DNA of 64,000 nt, taken from Trichobilharzia regenti (lineage: Eukaryota; Platyhelminthes; Trematoda; Strigeidida; Schistosomatidae). The notes under the pieces were generated by a model that was not told where the DNA came from, searched no databases, and was given only the letters and a program-made list of their open reading frames with translations. Numbering within the stretch: position 1 is the stretch's first letter; each line of letters begins with the position of its first letter. Location: assembly GCA_944472135.2 (NCBI GenBank), contig OX235263.1, positions 23,303,379-23,367,378 of the forward strand, written 5' to 3'. The translations under genes and the position numbers were made by a program. This document shows positions 1 to 10,669 of this stretch, piece after piece.

Positions 1-1262
1 AAGAGGCTTAGAGACGAAAGTTACTCAGGGATAGTACGAATTGCAGGTGTGAACAAAATTAGCATGGAAACAAATTGAAGTCAAAATTTTCAACTTGAAT
101 TGAAAGTTAGGAAGTGTGAATATAGATTGCAAGAGCCTTAGAAACACAAAAATTACACAATATTAAAATGTAATTGTAAAATAGTTATTTCAAACGAATT
201 ATAAATGTGAACAGGGAAAAGCATGGAAACAAACTTAAAATAATTGTTTTTATAACTGAAAAAAATTACGTGAATCTAATGAAGGCTGAGGGACTAAGGA
301 TCAGGCACACAGCGAACGAAAAAATGCTCAAAAGGAAAAGCGAGAACGAAAAAAGGCGAAGAAGAAAGAGAAAAAAAAACGGAAGCAAAGGGAACATACC
401 AAGCTAGGTCCATGGTAGTTGGAGAGATGTTGGACTAATTTCTTTTGAACACACAGCTCCAGCTTCTCGATGCATATTGCGAGGGCTTCTGCAGTACAAA
501 GAAGTCGGAAACATATTGCTTTTGGTAGGTTTCTGTTGACTTTGTAAATCACTTTGAAAGAATCAGTTGAGATGTTGTGGGAGTTGTTGATCAGTTGTTC
601 AATGATATGGCACTTCTGATTGAACCGGTGCCTCCTCTTTGCAGCCACGCTGGGTAATGTTCTCTAACACGTTTTGAAAGGACGCGCACACAACGACCTA
701 TGTATCTAGTTCCACAGGAGCAGGTGAACTGGTATATGCACATTGAATTGGTCATATGCGAAAGTTTGTCCTTCGTGTTGTTTCAAAGTATTGGTCGGCT
801 AGAGAATGTCACTCTTAGTGTTGCTTCAGAGAAGGTCTTCTTTAAAGAGCTGGATATTCTCCTCTTCAGAATATCAGTTGCCAAATCTCCCTAGAAATTC
901 AGATACAGCGTTTTCTTTGGCCCTGAATCGCATTCTTCTCTTTTTGGTTTAGGTTTTATGTTCTTTTCGACAAAATGTGACGGGTAGCCATTTTGAGCCA
1001 GGATATTTTTGAGGAATAGGAGCTCCTCTTCCATGCAATTGCTGCTGCAGATTTTTCTAATGCGATGAGTTAGCGCGCTGGTGAGAGCTCGTTTTCGGCT
1101 CAAAGGTATGCAACTATAGAAATGCGTTAGTTGGCCGTTTTCTGTGGATAAACTTCTTCAGGGTTCCATCATCTCTTCTTTTTAATTCCACGTCCAGAAA
1201 TGGAATCTTTGAATCGTTTAATTTATAATTTATTATTTTCACTTTGAACAATTTTCGATATT
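1..1262 (-). mobile_element. PLE-A relic: 3' flank, GIY-YIG and RT end
   Basis: This is a 5'-truncated Penelope-like retroelement read on the minus strand. From high to low coordinates there is RT thumb coding near 1100-1260 (decayed LDVELKRRDDGT-type motif), a further RT fragment at 891-1103 (ending IL..NGYPSHFVEK), a GIY-YIG endonuclease start near 670-770 (IYQFTCSCGTRYIGR when translated) and its C-terminal part at 410-648 (FKVIYKVNRNLP, then LCVQKKLVQHLS). Positions 1-400 match the 3' flank of the copy at 20.6 kb. Several frameshifts and stops make it dead. The GIY-YIG after the RT is the diagnostic PLE arrangement. Confidence 0.75.
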
Positions 1263-1425
1263 ATCTCACTTGTCAACCTTGATTTACTTAATTCAGTATA
1301 ATTTTTGACGATGTCGTCATATCATAATTCATGGAAAAGGCTCATCGTAACACACAGAAAATCAAAAGAAGTGATTCAGCGAAGAGACTCTTTTTTTCAA
1401 CGAGTTCATTATCAACCTGTACAGT

Positions 1426-1427
1426 CG

Positions 1428-1458
<31 letters not shown>

Positions 1459-1463
1459 ATATA
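1426..1463. repeat. (TA)n microsatellite
   Basis: Near-pure alternating TA tract with one interruption, lying just outside a SINE-2 copy. Confidence 0.9.
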
Positions 1464-1505
1464 AAATGAGACTAAAATGTTTGTGATTAATTTTTAAAAT
1501 ATGTT

Positions 1506-1740
1506 TTATTCCTTTACGTTCCCAGCGGAACATAGGACTTCAAGCTATAGGCTTGAATTCTCAGTAGCAGTTGTATTTATTTTTACGTGTGGTGGAGTTG
1601 CTAGCCTCATTCCCAACCTTTCCTCTTTACCACTCCTATTACAGGCTTAGCGAGGTAAAGCAGTGCGACGGTCAGAAATCGGACCCAAAACCACTTTAGG
1701 AGTGGTTAGCGAGCATTCTAGCGATGTGCCACCGACCCAT
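1506..1740 (-). mobile_element. SINE-2 copy
   Basis: A tRNA-headed SINE on the minus strand. The head (GGTGGCACATCGCTAG-type A box on the reverse strand) lies near 1700-1740. The 3' tail at 1506-1535 reads as the reverse complement of GTTCCGCTGGGAACG followed by an A-rich end. The tail is shared with other SINE-2 copies at 8.0, 21.4, 43.3, 44.3, 49.1 and 55.9 kb and resembles the end of the RTE-1 LINEs. Confidence 0.7.
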
Positions 1741-2042
1741 GTTTGTGATTATAATCATAGTTAAATATCAGGTGGCAAGTGGCAAAACAACTAATGTCAT
1801 ATACAGAACATTTCACAAGATGTATAGAACTTGGGAGGGATGTGACATTATAGGATTAGTGGACAAGTCAAATAAAATAAAAAAGGCTACGTAATATTGC
1901 GTGAAATTTGATAACATAGAATTTAACGTTGCAAAACAGAATTGATTTAGAATGACAAATGGGACTAGTGAAATATTACCGGAGACAATTAAGAGTGATC
2001 TTCATCTCTCTGTGTTAAAGTCTTGTAGTCCCTGATCACAAT
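1741..2042. other. No recognisable feature
   Basis: AT-rich sequence between two retroelement fragments. I see no ORF or repeat that I can match within the window. Confidence 0.5.
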
Positions 2043-2256
2043 ATTATTATTATCATCATATCCTTTAATTCCTAGAGGAACATAGGGCTTCAGCCACCCA
2101 AGTCTCCATTGCCTTCTGTTTTCTGCCAACTTTTTCACCCCGCTCCAAGTCTACCCACATGCTTTCATCTCCTCCTCACATGACCTCCTCCAAGTCACCC
2201 TCACACTGACGACCAACTCGCCGCTTCCCATTCAGTCGGGTTCCACTCGAGGGCTG
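2043..2256 (-). mobile_element. RTE-1 LINE 3' end fragment
   Basis: Minus-strand fragment matching the last ~210 bp of the intact RTE-1 LINE at 62-63.4 kb. It contains the reverse complement of the tail GCCCTATGTTCCTCTAGGAA and the region encoding the C-terminal LEEVMRGGDESMW. It is strongly 5'-truncated, as target-primed reverse transcription often produces. Confidence 0.8.
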
Positions 2257-2639
2257 CGCCTATTTTTTATTTTGTTCATTCAATTTGTACACTCTACCTT
2301 TATTACGTTGGTTGTTACCACTAATATTCTCACTTACAATTGTTCCCGGTATTATTTCACTCACTCCATTTGTCATTCTAAATCCATTTTGTTGTGCAAC
2401 GTTAAATTCCGCGTTATCATAATTATCATCTTCTTGCGTAATATTTTAGTTGCTTACTAATCTTTTTATTTATATACTTTAGGAAATGTTTTGTAAAACA
2501 CAAAACCAGTTGCTGTTTTCCGTCACAATTCGCATTATTGTTTAATAACATCAGATGTCAAAAGAGGTTGTTAAAAGCTTGATGACAAATTCGTTGAAAG
2601 GCGACACTTCACTGAATTATTTGTTTTGATTTTCTAAAT

Positions 2640-2835
2640 GTTCCAAAGGGAATTTTCCATAAATTTTAGATTTTTAATTCACGGAAAATATCCATCCAGA
2701 CATGGATGTAAGAATAACAAAGTTCAGCGAAAATTCGCTTTTCGGCGAATCCATTCGTCGCTTAGCTGTACAATCGCATTTATATATAATTATTTTGTGT
2801 GTGTGTGTGAGTGTTTGTGTGCGTACATTTCGATT
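2640..2835 (-). mobile_element. PLE-A 3' terminal fragment
   Basis: Short minus-strand fragment similar to 20455-20600. On the minus strand it carries a GCCGAAAAGCGA stretch followed by a hairpin, at the place where other PLE copies have a hammerhead-like core. A (GT)n run follows at 2792-2820. Confidence 0.5.
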
Positions 2836-2949
2836 GTGAAACAAAAATAAAGTAAAAAATTAGCTGGGGTTACTGTTTACGTCATCAAAATGTGAAAAAG
2901 GAGAAATACCTTTGGGTCTCATCGAGTGATTATTCATTCCTGAAGATCC

Positions 2950-3245
2950 TAAAGATCCACTTTACACTTTGGAACAGGAACGAAATAACGAGTTTTAAAA
3001 GGATATAGCTGAAAAGAATGGTTACTGAACAATGAATATTCGTTTCGATAAACTGCTCTTCATCAGGTAGCTCCTACAGTTATATATCCACATAATAGTG
3101 AATGAATTAGTGTTACTAACAACATTAATGTTGTTTAAATATTATCAAATCAATGATAATAATAATATCGGTGGAATACTGTTCGATAACGTCAACATAA
3201 CAACAATACACTGAATATGAGAAAGGCGAATTAGGAAAGATAATT
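2950..3245 (-). mobile_element. PLE-B relic, 3' part (split by LTR element)
   Basis: This is the 3' flank of a minus-strand PLE-B. It aligns by eye with 8395-8635, with matching stretches such as GAATTAGTGTTA and CATCAACATAA. The copy is interrupted at 3245 by the LTR element and resumes at 5076. Confidence 0.7.
3027..3073 (-). ncRNA. Hammerhead-like ribozyme core in PLE-B
   Basis: On the minus strand a CTGATGA core (3060-3066) is followed by GAAA (3043-3046). A GAGC (3070-3073) can pair with GTTC (3027-3030) as stem I, and GAATATTC sits in the stem III position. Two extra bases lie between stem I and the core, and stem II is weak. PLE termini are known to carry type I hammerheads; activity of this copy is doubtful. 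Confidence 0.5.
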
Positions 3246-3439
3246 TGTGGTGATTGACAATTTCTATCTCTGTATTGTTTAAATACTTACTGTTGACTGT
3301 TGATATGTTTCTTATATGAATTGCATTCTAATTCCGCTAAATACAAATTACTGATTGCTGCCCTCTCTGGGTTTTGATTAGATTCCTATAATTCCGTCAT
3401 CCCGGTATATTAATATTTCAAGTACAATAAATTACTACA
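3246..3439 (+). repeat. 5' LTR
   Basis: Starts TGTGGTGATTGAC and ends AATTACTACA. It matches the 3' LTR at 4881-5075 over essentially its whole length. Confidence 0.93.
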
Positions 3440-3442
3440 AAT

Positions 3443-3456
3443 TGGCGTCGCGATGG
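3443..3456 (+). promoter_or_regulatory. Candidate tRNA primer-binding site
   Basis: TGGCGTCGCGATGG begins three bases after the 5' LTR. It opens with the TGG expected opposite a tRNA CCA end. I could not assign the tRNA. The Gag start codon overlaps its 3' end. Confidence 0.6.
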
Positions 3457-4892
3457 AGCTAAGTAACCTGGGAAAATTCCCCATTAATGGGTCTCCGCGA
3501 GAGATTGCTGATTATTTGGAATGCTTCGATGCGTGGTGCATTTCCAAGAATGTTCGGGATGATAAAATACCTGCTCATTTCATCACCGCTATTGGTCTTG
3601 ATGCATATAGCCTGGTGAAGAATCTGGCGTTTCCAGATAAACCCATTTCTATGCCATATGCTAAGCTCCGTGAACTTCTTATAGATCACTTCCATGTAAC
3701 TACTTTTGAGACCAGAGAGAGGGCTCAGTTCAACAAACTGGTACGTTCTCCCAATCAGAAGATAAGAGACTTTATACTACAACTCCAAATTCAAGCCTCA
3801 AAGTGTAATTTTGGAGATCAGCTGCATACACAACTACGTGATCGTCTAATTGCTGGAATCAACATTCCTAAATTAGAGAAAGAGTTAATTCAGATTCCTT
3901 CTTGTACGTTTCAAACTGCTAAAGATGTATGCATTACATATGAAGATGTCAATAATGAATACTCTGCTCCCACTACGTCAGTGTCTGATGTTATGCTTTC
4001 TAAAGTCGAAAATACAAGTGGTAATGGAAAGCAATCCAAACTGCCATCCACAGGTAACAGAATGCAGCGAGAGATCAAAAACATTAAACCGTGTTTATCC
4101 TGTGGAAAGTTACATCTACGAAGCACTTGCCGTTTTCGGAGTGCTAAGTGTTATAAATGTGGTAAAGTTGGACACATCAAGACGGTTTGCAGGAGTTCGA
4201 GTACTTATGTTGCTCAACATTCTTATAATTCTCCCAAGCTGTCTAGTAAAATGGAGTCTATGTGTCTTTCAACTTTTCAAAATACTCAAGCTAATCCAAC
4301 GAAAACCTCCACTGCAAGTTCAGCAACGCAAGTATCAACTGTATTCAAAAATGAGGTAGCTAAGTTGCAATGTGAACTGTCGAAAGCACGAAAAGACCTG
4401 AATGAGATGAGAGAGCAATTGAATAAAATTGAGGAATTACTGCATATGCATAGACTACGTCTGGTGAATCCAGAGCATACAAGTTCTTGTGAAAGTCCTG
4501 CAAAACTATTCAAATCTCGAATTCTCAAAAAGCATCTGATGTCCACTACTTCTAATGTACATTATTACAAAGATAATAACTACAGACCTTCTGTTGGAAT
4601 TATACTACAAAAAATGGGAAATCGAGTGGTGAAGATATTAGACATCAAAGATCACTCAGTTCATAACGGACACCTGGACAAAGTGACAATAAATGAAGTA
4701 GGTCGTTCCAATTATAATATTATTGATTCCGCTAATAATCCTGATTTTGTAGATAATTCAGAAATAAGTCCAGATAGTACTGATGAAAATAATATCACAG
4801 AATCAGTTAGCTCGAAGCTACTTGCAAGCAAACCGAGACATCGTTATAAATACGCGAGGAGATATTCGAGGTGTGGCGGATGTGGTGATTGA
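3453..4892 (+). CDS. gag: Gag-like protein with integrase-tail-like C-terminus
   Basis: A 479-residue ORF filling the element. Residues ~1-170 resemble the capsid region of Ty3/Gypsy Gag. Two zinc knuckles follow: C214-C217-H221-C226 and C233-C236-H241-C246, both CCHC. Residues ~301-337 form a likely coiled coil rich in K, E and L. Residues ~368-415 (VHYYKDNNYRPSVGIILQKM, then VHNGHLDKV) look like the post-core module at the end of Gypsy integrases. The basic tail ends CGGCGD and the TGA stop lies inside the 3' LTR. The simplest reading is an in-frame internal deletion of pol leaving Gag joined to the integrase tail. The first ATG is the only sensible start. The open frame suggests recent mobility, with Pol supplied in trans. 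Gag is clear; the integrase-tail assignment is by eye. Confidence 0.85.
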   Translation: MELSNLGKFPINGSPREIADYLECFDAWCISKNVRDDKIPAHFITAIGLDAYSLVKNLAFPDKPISMPYAKLRELLIDHFHVTTFETRERAQFNKLVRSPNQKIRDFILQLQIQASKCNFGDQLHTQLRDRLIAGINIPKLEKELIQIPSCTFQTAKDVCITYEDVNNEYSAPTTSVSDVMLSKVENTSGNGKQSKLPSTGNRMQREIKNIKPCLSCGKLHLRSTCRFRSAKCYKCGKVGHIKTVCRSSSTYVAQHSYNSPKLSSKMESMCLSTFQNTQANPTKTSTASSATQVSTVFKNEVAKLQCELSKARKDLNEMREQLNKIEELLHMHRLRLVNPEHTSSCESPAKLFKSRILKKHLMSTTSNVHYYKDNNYRPSVGIILQKMGNRVVKILDIKDHSVHNGHLDKVTINEVGRSNYNIIDSANNPDFVDNSEISPDSTDENNITESVSSKLLASKPRHRYKYARRYSRCGGCGD

Positions 4893-5075
4893 CAATTTCT
4901 ATCTCTGTATTGTTTAAATACTTACTGTTGACTGTTGATATGTTTCTTATATGAATTGCATTCTAATTCCGCTAAATACAAATTACTGATTGCTGCCCTC
5001 TCTGGGTTTTGATTAGATTCCTATAATTCCGTCATCCCGGTATATTAATATTTCAAATTACAATAAATTACTACA
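4881..5075 (+). repeat. 3' LTR
   Basis: Second LTR, starting TGTGGTGATTGAC and ending TTACTACA. Its first 12 bases supply the end of the Gag ORF, including the stop codon. The expected polypurine tract just upstream (GAGGTGTGGCGGA) is weak. Confidence 0.93.
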
Positions 5076-5545
5076 TAATTATACAACGAATTCATGAATT
5101 TACAGTCTCCAGTGAAGGTCAACCAGAGCAGTAGTAGTAGTGGCTGGCTGGCTGGCTGAATGACTGGATTTGCTTCTCCTGCACACAGATCACCGGTTGT
5201 TTAAGGTGAATAGTGACAACCTCTGCTGTTTGGAATATGTGGTACGTGGATGTATTTTGGAGATTTATTTGGTACCCGATAGATGTTGATGGAGAAGGAT
5301 TCTTGAATGCTGGCTGGCTATAAGGCCGCTTTGGACTAAGTGTTCTAATATTGGGTTGTTGATGCTTATCATTAAACCTTTATTTAGCCACAACACTGAT
5401 AGATGTTCCCAAACAAGCACGCACGAAGAATCCAGTTCCTAGAGCAATTCCTAGTATATCTCACTCTACCACATGCACAGGTGAATCGGTAGACACATTT
5501 AGAAGCGGCTAGTCTAGATACTTCCTCTTTGAATTGAGGAATCAC
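5076..5545 (-). mobile_element. PLE-B relic, GIY-YIG part
   Basis: Continuation of the PLE-B copy cut by the LTR element. On the minus strand decayed GIY-YIG coding is visible (FTCACGRVRYTRN) with matches along the whole length to 8636-9060. CTGG and AGT expansions and frameshifts show it is inactive. Confidence 0.7.
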
Positions 5546-5770
5546 TGAATCGGATCTCAGTAGCTAGCTCACCTTGTAACCAGAAGCTAATGGCTTCGAA
5601 CCTCCTGTGGTGGGTGCGTACTGTTGAATAAGAGTCTCACACTATGCGGACGAAACAGCTGTTCAGTACTCCATTGCTGGTTTTCCAATGCTTCTCTAAC
5701 TGATGTCAGCTCATGATGAGATCCTCCAGATAACCAATCAAACAAAGTCCCCAACAAAACCAATACTTAG
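5540..5770 (+). mobile_element. SINE-3 copy with decayed hammerhead
   Basis: tRNA-like head at about 5560-5610 (B box GCTTCGAACCTCC), then GCGTACTG, a disrupted core, GGACGAAACAGCTGT and CAGTACTCC. The tail GCTCATGATGAGATCCTCC is typical of the family. Stem I (GTACTG with CAGTAC) and the palindromic stem III are kept; the core carries inserted bases. Confidence 0.75.
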
Positions 5771-6557
5771 AAAATAAAGTGTTCAAGGAATCTTTCCATA
5801 ACATCTGACTATTCCGGAGACTTGAACTTTCTTCACCAGTATTTTTCATCGAATAAAATTTAACTAGACTGTTTTCCTAAGTGAAAATTGATTTATCTGG
5901 TTCCTTTGAATCGATAACAAAAACACAAGAAATCATTCTATCCCAAGTGTTTCAGTAATTTCACTCTATTTTGCCAAAATCTTTATCCAGTTACTGATAA
6001 ACAAAACTAACAGTCCAGATGTACATGACTTATACAGAATTGCATTGAAAAAGGCTTTTCTTTTTGATGTGAAGCTTGTTTAAACGCAACTACAGTTCAA
6101 GACACCATCCATCTTTAGTGATTGTAGACTTTCCGTGTACAATTACCTTAACCTTCTGGTTAGCAAAACATTCCAACTTTTTCTGACTAGTTATTAAGAC
6201 TGTTTATCAGGTCAAATATAAAAGGTTGATATTCACAGATCTATACAGAGTGAAGTGTTATACTGAAGAATATTCAAATTTGTGTTGATTGAAATAGGTC
6301 AATACATAAAATATCAGTTTGCCTGCTGTTGAAAGTACGATTGTTTTTTTTTGGTTTTTTTTCTTCATTGAACTGAAGTTGTAATTCAGTCATGTGAGAA
6401 TTAACACTAGAGATAAATGAACACAGTTTTTCATTTTATTTTATTTTATTTTCAATGTTTTTCGATAGATAATAACGAAAATAAAATAACAAAATGTTAC
6501 CTAATCATCAAGTAGGGATTCGAAGAATCGAATCAACTACTTGAAAAGTACACATTC
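5771..6557. other. No recognisable gene; AT-rich
   Basis: No supported ORF. A TTTTA-type pentamer run lies at about 6432-6455. I see no match to other parts of the window. Confidence 0.5.
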
Positions 6558-7075
6558 TGTCAGGAATTGGCAGAAGTTGGAATTCATGGATTGACCTTTA
6601 AACCGAGTCCTAGTACCTGAATGGTCTATGGATTAGCTAGCCTTGTCACTGGAAAGTCCTGGGTTCGAACCTCCTATCGGTGGGTGCGTACTGCTGAATA
6701 AGAGTCCCAAAGAAGACTGACGAAGCAGCTGTCCAGTACTCCAGTTTTAAATCAGTGTCAACATTGAACGTTGGTTCATTGGCCTTGGTCGCTATTGAAG
6801 GGCGACTCGAAGGCGCGATTGACTCAATCGTATAGAAGTTGGAAGAAGACAAAAGAATACGAATAAAAGTACAATAATACATTCCTTGTAAAACATTTGT
6901 TCATAGACTTTGTACAGAGTATTGACTTTAACTGCCGAACAATACAACTTCTTCTTGGTCCTTGTGTTTTGGAATTAAGGTCAATATCGTACTCAGTAAT
7001 TGTCAGAGTCGGAGCGTCTTCGGTTTTCCAATGGTTGTCTAACCAATGTCTGCTTATGATGCAATCCTGTAACTA
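6558..7075 (+). mobile_element. SINE-3 copy, interrupted
   Basis: tRNA-like head at 6610-6690 (B box GGGTTCGAACCTCC) and hammerhead remnant at 6690-6740 (GTACTGCTGAATAAGAGTCC, then GACGAAGCAGCTGTCC). After 6745 unrelated sequence of about 265 bp intervenes, then the SINE-3 tail resumes at about 7010-7075 (GTTTTCCAATGGTTGTCTAAC). The nature of the inserted piece is unknown. Confidence 0.65.
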
Positions 7076-8015
7076 AAAATGTAACTTTTATATTTTTCGG
7101 AAAGCGCAGTCATTTATAGATCATATATTATGTGATCCATTTGTCACTATCAGTTTTAACTGAATTTCAACATACAACATGGCACAGAAGTGTAGGAGTT
7201 CAAGTTGTCACACTTCATGTAGAACATAAAGGTGGAGGAAGAAGATTCATAATTACAAATAATAAGCAAAAATGTTAAAGAAAAACAAATAGTAATATGA
7301 AGGTTCAAAATGTCTTGAAGCTTACAAAAGGTGAATGAATCTACGTCATTAGGAACGATTATGAGACATATCTTCGACAGTTTAATCCTTGGTTTTAATC
7401 ATCCTGAGTATCACAACCAGATGGTCTACACCACCTCCTGTGGCTGGCTGAAACCAACAGCCAGAGATTTATTAGAGTGGTACTAGTTTTTATTTGACCA
7501 CCGGTAACTGCTCTCCTGTGGTCTGACAAGGTTGTAGGTGACTTAGTATGTACGATAGAGCATGGATGAATATAAACGCAAACTTCTCTTACTAAGTGAA
7601 CATAAACTTTGGAAACACCTTTAAAACAATAAAAATTTCAAAAAAAAACTTTATGAGTGCTCAACTAGAAGTCGCATTTCTACAGATGTCTAAAATGATG
7701 AATAAATTATAAATGTATCTGGAGAAATCCTTAAAGTTTCTGGGGCAAAAAGCTTATAAACCTAAAAAAGACATGAACGTCATCATGATTGGTTTTCCCA
7801 AGAAGTTTTGAAATATTCACTATTCATTTTATTCCTTTTTATTGATCTTTCAATAATGCGAAAGTTTCTAGAACGGTAAACATTTGTAGTCCTTTTCACA
7901 GGAAACTGAATACAGCTATCCGGTGTAATATTAAACGATACGAAGCCCACTATCACCCCTGATGGCGTTTATCAGAAATGCAAAGTGTTAGGAAGACAAT
8001 TATTTCAATATGCAT
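7076..8015. other. No recognisable gene
   Basis: AT-rich, with no ORF I trust and no clear match to the repeat families elsewhere in the window. Confidence 0.5.
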
Positions 8016-8275
8016 GTGTGTCGATGGCACAGAGGTAGAATACTCTTTAACTACGCCTCATGTGGTCCAGGGTTCGATCTACAGCCACAGACGCATTCCT
8101 ATACCTCACTAAGCTAGAAATAAGACTGTTGAAGACGGCAAGTTGGGTATGAAGCTATCAACCTCATCCCGTTAAAATAAATACTCCGGCTACTGAAACT
8201 TTAAGCCTGTAACCTGAAGCCTTTTATGTTCCACTGGGAACGTAGAGGGGTGAAATATGTAATAAAATAGGGTGA
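8016..8275 (+). mobile_element. SINE-2 copy
   Basis: Plus-strand copy with A box region TCGATGGCACAGAGG, B box GGGTTCGATC near 8070 and the 3' tail TTATGTTCCACTGGGAACG at about 8225-8245, ending in an A-rich stretch. Confidence 0.75.
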
Positions 8276-8394
8276 ATTCAAAATACAGGCTTGAATGAAA
8301 ATGTCGTGAACTGACTTAGTCCCGTGTTTCTTGTGATATCTACAGGACTATGGTAAGGAAGTACATCGAGTTTTAACTGATTAAAAAGGCCCAC

Positions 8395-9060
8395 TGAAAT
8401 TTTTTCAAAAGAATGAATCCTGAACAAAGAATGCTCTTTTCGATAATTTCATCATCAGGCTCTACAGTTATATATAAATATTATAGTGAATGAGTGAATG
8501 AATTAGTGTTATGAACGACATCAATTTTGCTTAAATAACATCGAATCAATAATATTGATAGATTACAGCTCAATAGCATCAACATAAAATAAGCTGAATG
8601 TCAGAAGAATTAGGAAGGATAATATTACAAATTCATGAGTTTATAGTTTCTACTGAAGGCTAGAGCAATAGTAGGGGCTGGACTTGCTTCTTTTGGATAC
8701 AGAGCGCTGGTTGTTTAAGGCGAATTGTAATAGCCTTTGTTGTTTGGAGCATACAGTGCTTCGATGATTTTGGCAATGTATTAGGCACCCGGTAGATTAT
8801 ACAGAAGGATTCTTCCACGCTGGCTTTGTGGCCGGTTTGTACCAGATGGTCTAATATAGAACTTTTCATGGTTTTCACCACACCTTTACTCAGCCATACT
8901 GGGAGATGTTCTCGAGTGAGCAAGAAAAATCAAGTTTCTAGAGTAATGGCCGATGTAACTCGCTCCACTACAAGCTCATTTGAATTGGCAGATACAATTT
9001 GAAGTGGCTAGTCTAGGTACTTCATCTTTCAGTCGAGGAATCACCATCGGTCATGTTGAG
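8395..9060 (-). mobile_element. PLE-B relic with GIY-YIG 3' half
   Basis: Minus-strand PLE truncated in its RT. An 87-codon open stretch (8660-8923) encodes the C-terminal part of the GIY-YIG region (REHLPVWLSKGVVK, then FCIIYRVPNTLPK and LCIQKKQVQPL). The upstream part of the nuclease is read in another frame near 8925-9010. The 3' flank (8395-8640) holds the hammerhead-like core. It is the closest relative of the copy split by the LTR element. Confidence 0.75.
8422..8462 (-). ncRNA. Hammerhead-like ribozyme in PLE-B 3' flank
   Basis: On the minus strand GAGC (8459-8462) precedes an intact CTGATGA core (8452-8458). CGAAA follows with GAAA at 8438-8441, then a four-pair stem III (AAGA with TCTT), a U at the cleavage position and GTTC (8422-8425) closing stem I. 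Stem II is very weak. All invariant core bases are present. PLE hammerheads are known; this assignment is structural inference. Confidence 0.6.
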
Positions 9061-9376
9061 CGATAGCTTTACCAATCTTGTTGTCGGTTTCTCTTGCAAT
9101 CTCCATTGGTCATTTCATATCATGTTAATGTTTATGAAAATCTTTCATTTCACTTATTACATAAGAAAGTTGGATGTTTTTGGTCTAACTGAAACTCTTC
9201 GCTTACAGTTTTATTAATCCTCATAATGTACACATCCTACTTTATTTTACCTTGTTTTCTTCTCTGGGCTTCCCAAAAACAAAGACTGTTAAATTAAGTA
9301 GAAAACTGTAAGCTGTATGCAGACTCAGTGGTGTACCTTTAATTCAACTGACTGACACTGCTGTTGAAAGACATTT

Positions 9377-9725
9377 TAATTCTTTTTACGAGTTGATCAC
9401 GGATTGATATCAGTTAGAGAACTATTTGTTGGGGTCGCGCTAAATCACGAATTGGTAGAAGTTAGAATTCATGGGCCATTGAATCGGGTCCCAGTGGCTG
9501 AATGGTATACGAGCTTGCTTGCCTTGTAACCGGAAAGTCCTGGGTTCGAACCCCACTGTGGTGGGTGCGTACTGCCTATGATTCCCAAACTAGAACGAAA
9601 CAGCAGCTGTTCAATACTCCAGTGCTAGTTTCCAATGGTTCTCTAACTAGTGATATCAATCCTTGATCAACTCGTAAAAACACAACTAACCCTGACAAAC
9701 CAAACTATAGAAAATTGTAATTCTT
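9377..9725 (+). mobile_element. SINE-3 copy with inverted tail at its 5' side
   Basis: A minus-strand SINE-3 tail (9377-9428) abuts a plus-strand copy (9430-9725). The head shows A box TGGCTGAATGG and B box GGGTTCGAACCCC. The hammerhead remnant at 9565-9625 has GTACTG, a core mutated to CTATGA, ACGAAACAGCAGCTGTT and a shortened stem I. The tail ends ATCAACTCGTAAAAACACAA. Confidence 0.8.
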
Positions 9726-10669
9726 ACAAGTAATTCGACAAAACTATCTTGTTTGATACCGAATATCCTCTTTATTCGCAACTTTCGCCTTGTATTTCTT
9801 CAGGGGAGTAAAACTAGGAGAAATTTCGTAAGCATTTATGTATATACGGCTATTAAATACAAGAAAACCAACCATACCATATTTAGGGCTGGGTGTTGTG
9901 TGAAGAAATAAATGTCAGAAGAAAGCTTACAGATTCATTAGACAAACTATAAAAACACCGTAAATTATATATAAAACCAGCATTATTCTTACATATATTA
10001 TACTTTTATTAACTTTCATTCTGTGCGGTATTATTATGATGATTATTTTCACTATTTTATGCATTCACCTTTATTTATAAAAAGGGTATAAATTGTTGCA
10101 GCATGTACAGCGTTGAAAATTCCATTCTGTATAATTATTATTGTTGTTTGGGCTAAAGTGATTATTATTATTATTACTATATGTACAATACAAGAAACTA
10201 AACAAATAAAACAATCTGAAATAGAGGTGAATTAGTGCGAAGGGAAACGTTTTAATTAACCAATTATTTAAAGATGTTGCCATTCTGCTTACTATGTGCA
10301 AATGCTTGTCAATGTTTTGAGATTTAGACAATTGAAGAGGCTAGGTTTTGCTTGCGCGTCACAACACTTCCCTCTAGAAGGACACTATTAAAAACAAAAA
10401 ATAAAATTTCGTTGGTACTATCTCCGTATTTTAAAGTTTTACAAGTGATGGAGTCGGTTTTTACAGAATAGAGTTCAATGGCTAACCTTCCTTACTTTGT
10501 CGTCTGTATTACGGCTGGACATATGCTGAAGACACATTTGACAAGGATCACATATTAGGCCATTCAGTGGAACCCATCAAATAAGAAGTCATTGATTGGA
10601 TGTCTGACACTGACATGCACAAGACCATGTGAAAAGGAAATGAAAGCGTGTACGTGGTTAAACAGCCAT
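9726..10669. other. No gene; possible PLE end
   Basis: At 9780-9805 the minus strand reads CCTGAAGAAATACAAGGCG followed by AAAG, the CCTGAWGA...GAAA pattern seen at PLE ends. The rest is AT-rich with ATT microsatellites and no trusted ORF. Confidence 0.4.

Larger units (their letters stand above)
3241..5080 (+). mobile_element. Complete non-autonomous LTR retrotransposon
   Basis: An 1830-bp element (3246-5075) flanked by the 5-bp target duplication TAATT (3241-3245 and 5076-5080). LTRs of 194 and 195 bp start with TG and end with CA. They differ only near their 3' ends (one substitution and one inserted base), so insertion is recent. The interior is a single ORF with no protease, RT, RNase H or integrase core, so the element must depend on a relative. 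It has inserted into a PLE-B copy, which continues on both sides. Confidence 0.92.

Noticed and set aside
9500..9570. Genuine tRNA genes at SINE heads
   Set aside because: A and B boxes are present but acceptor and anticodon stems do not pair, and the same heads recur with SINE bodies.
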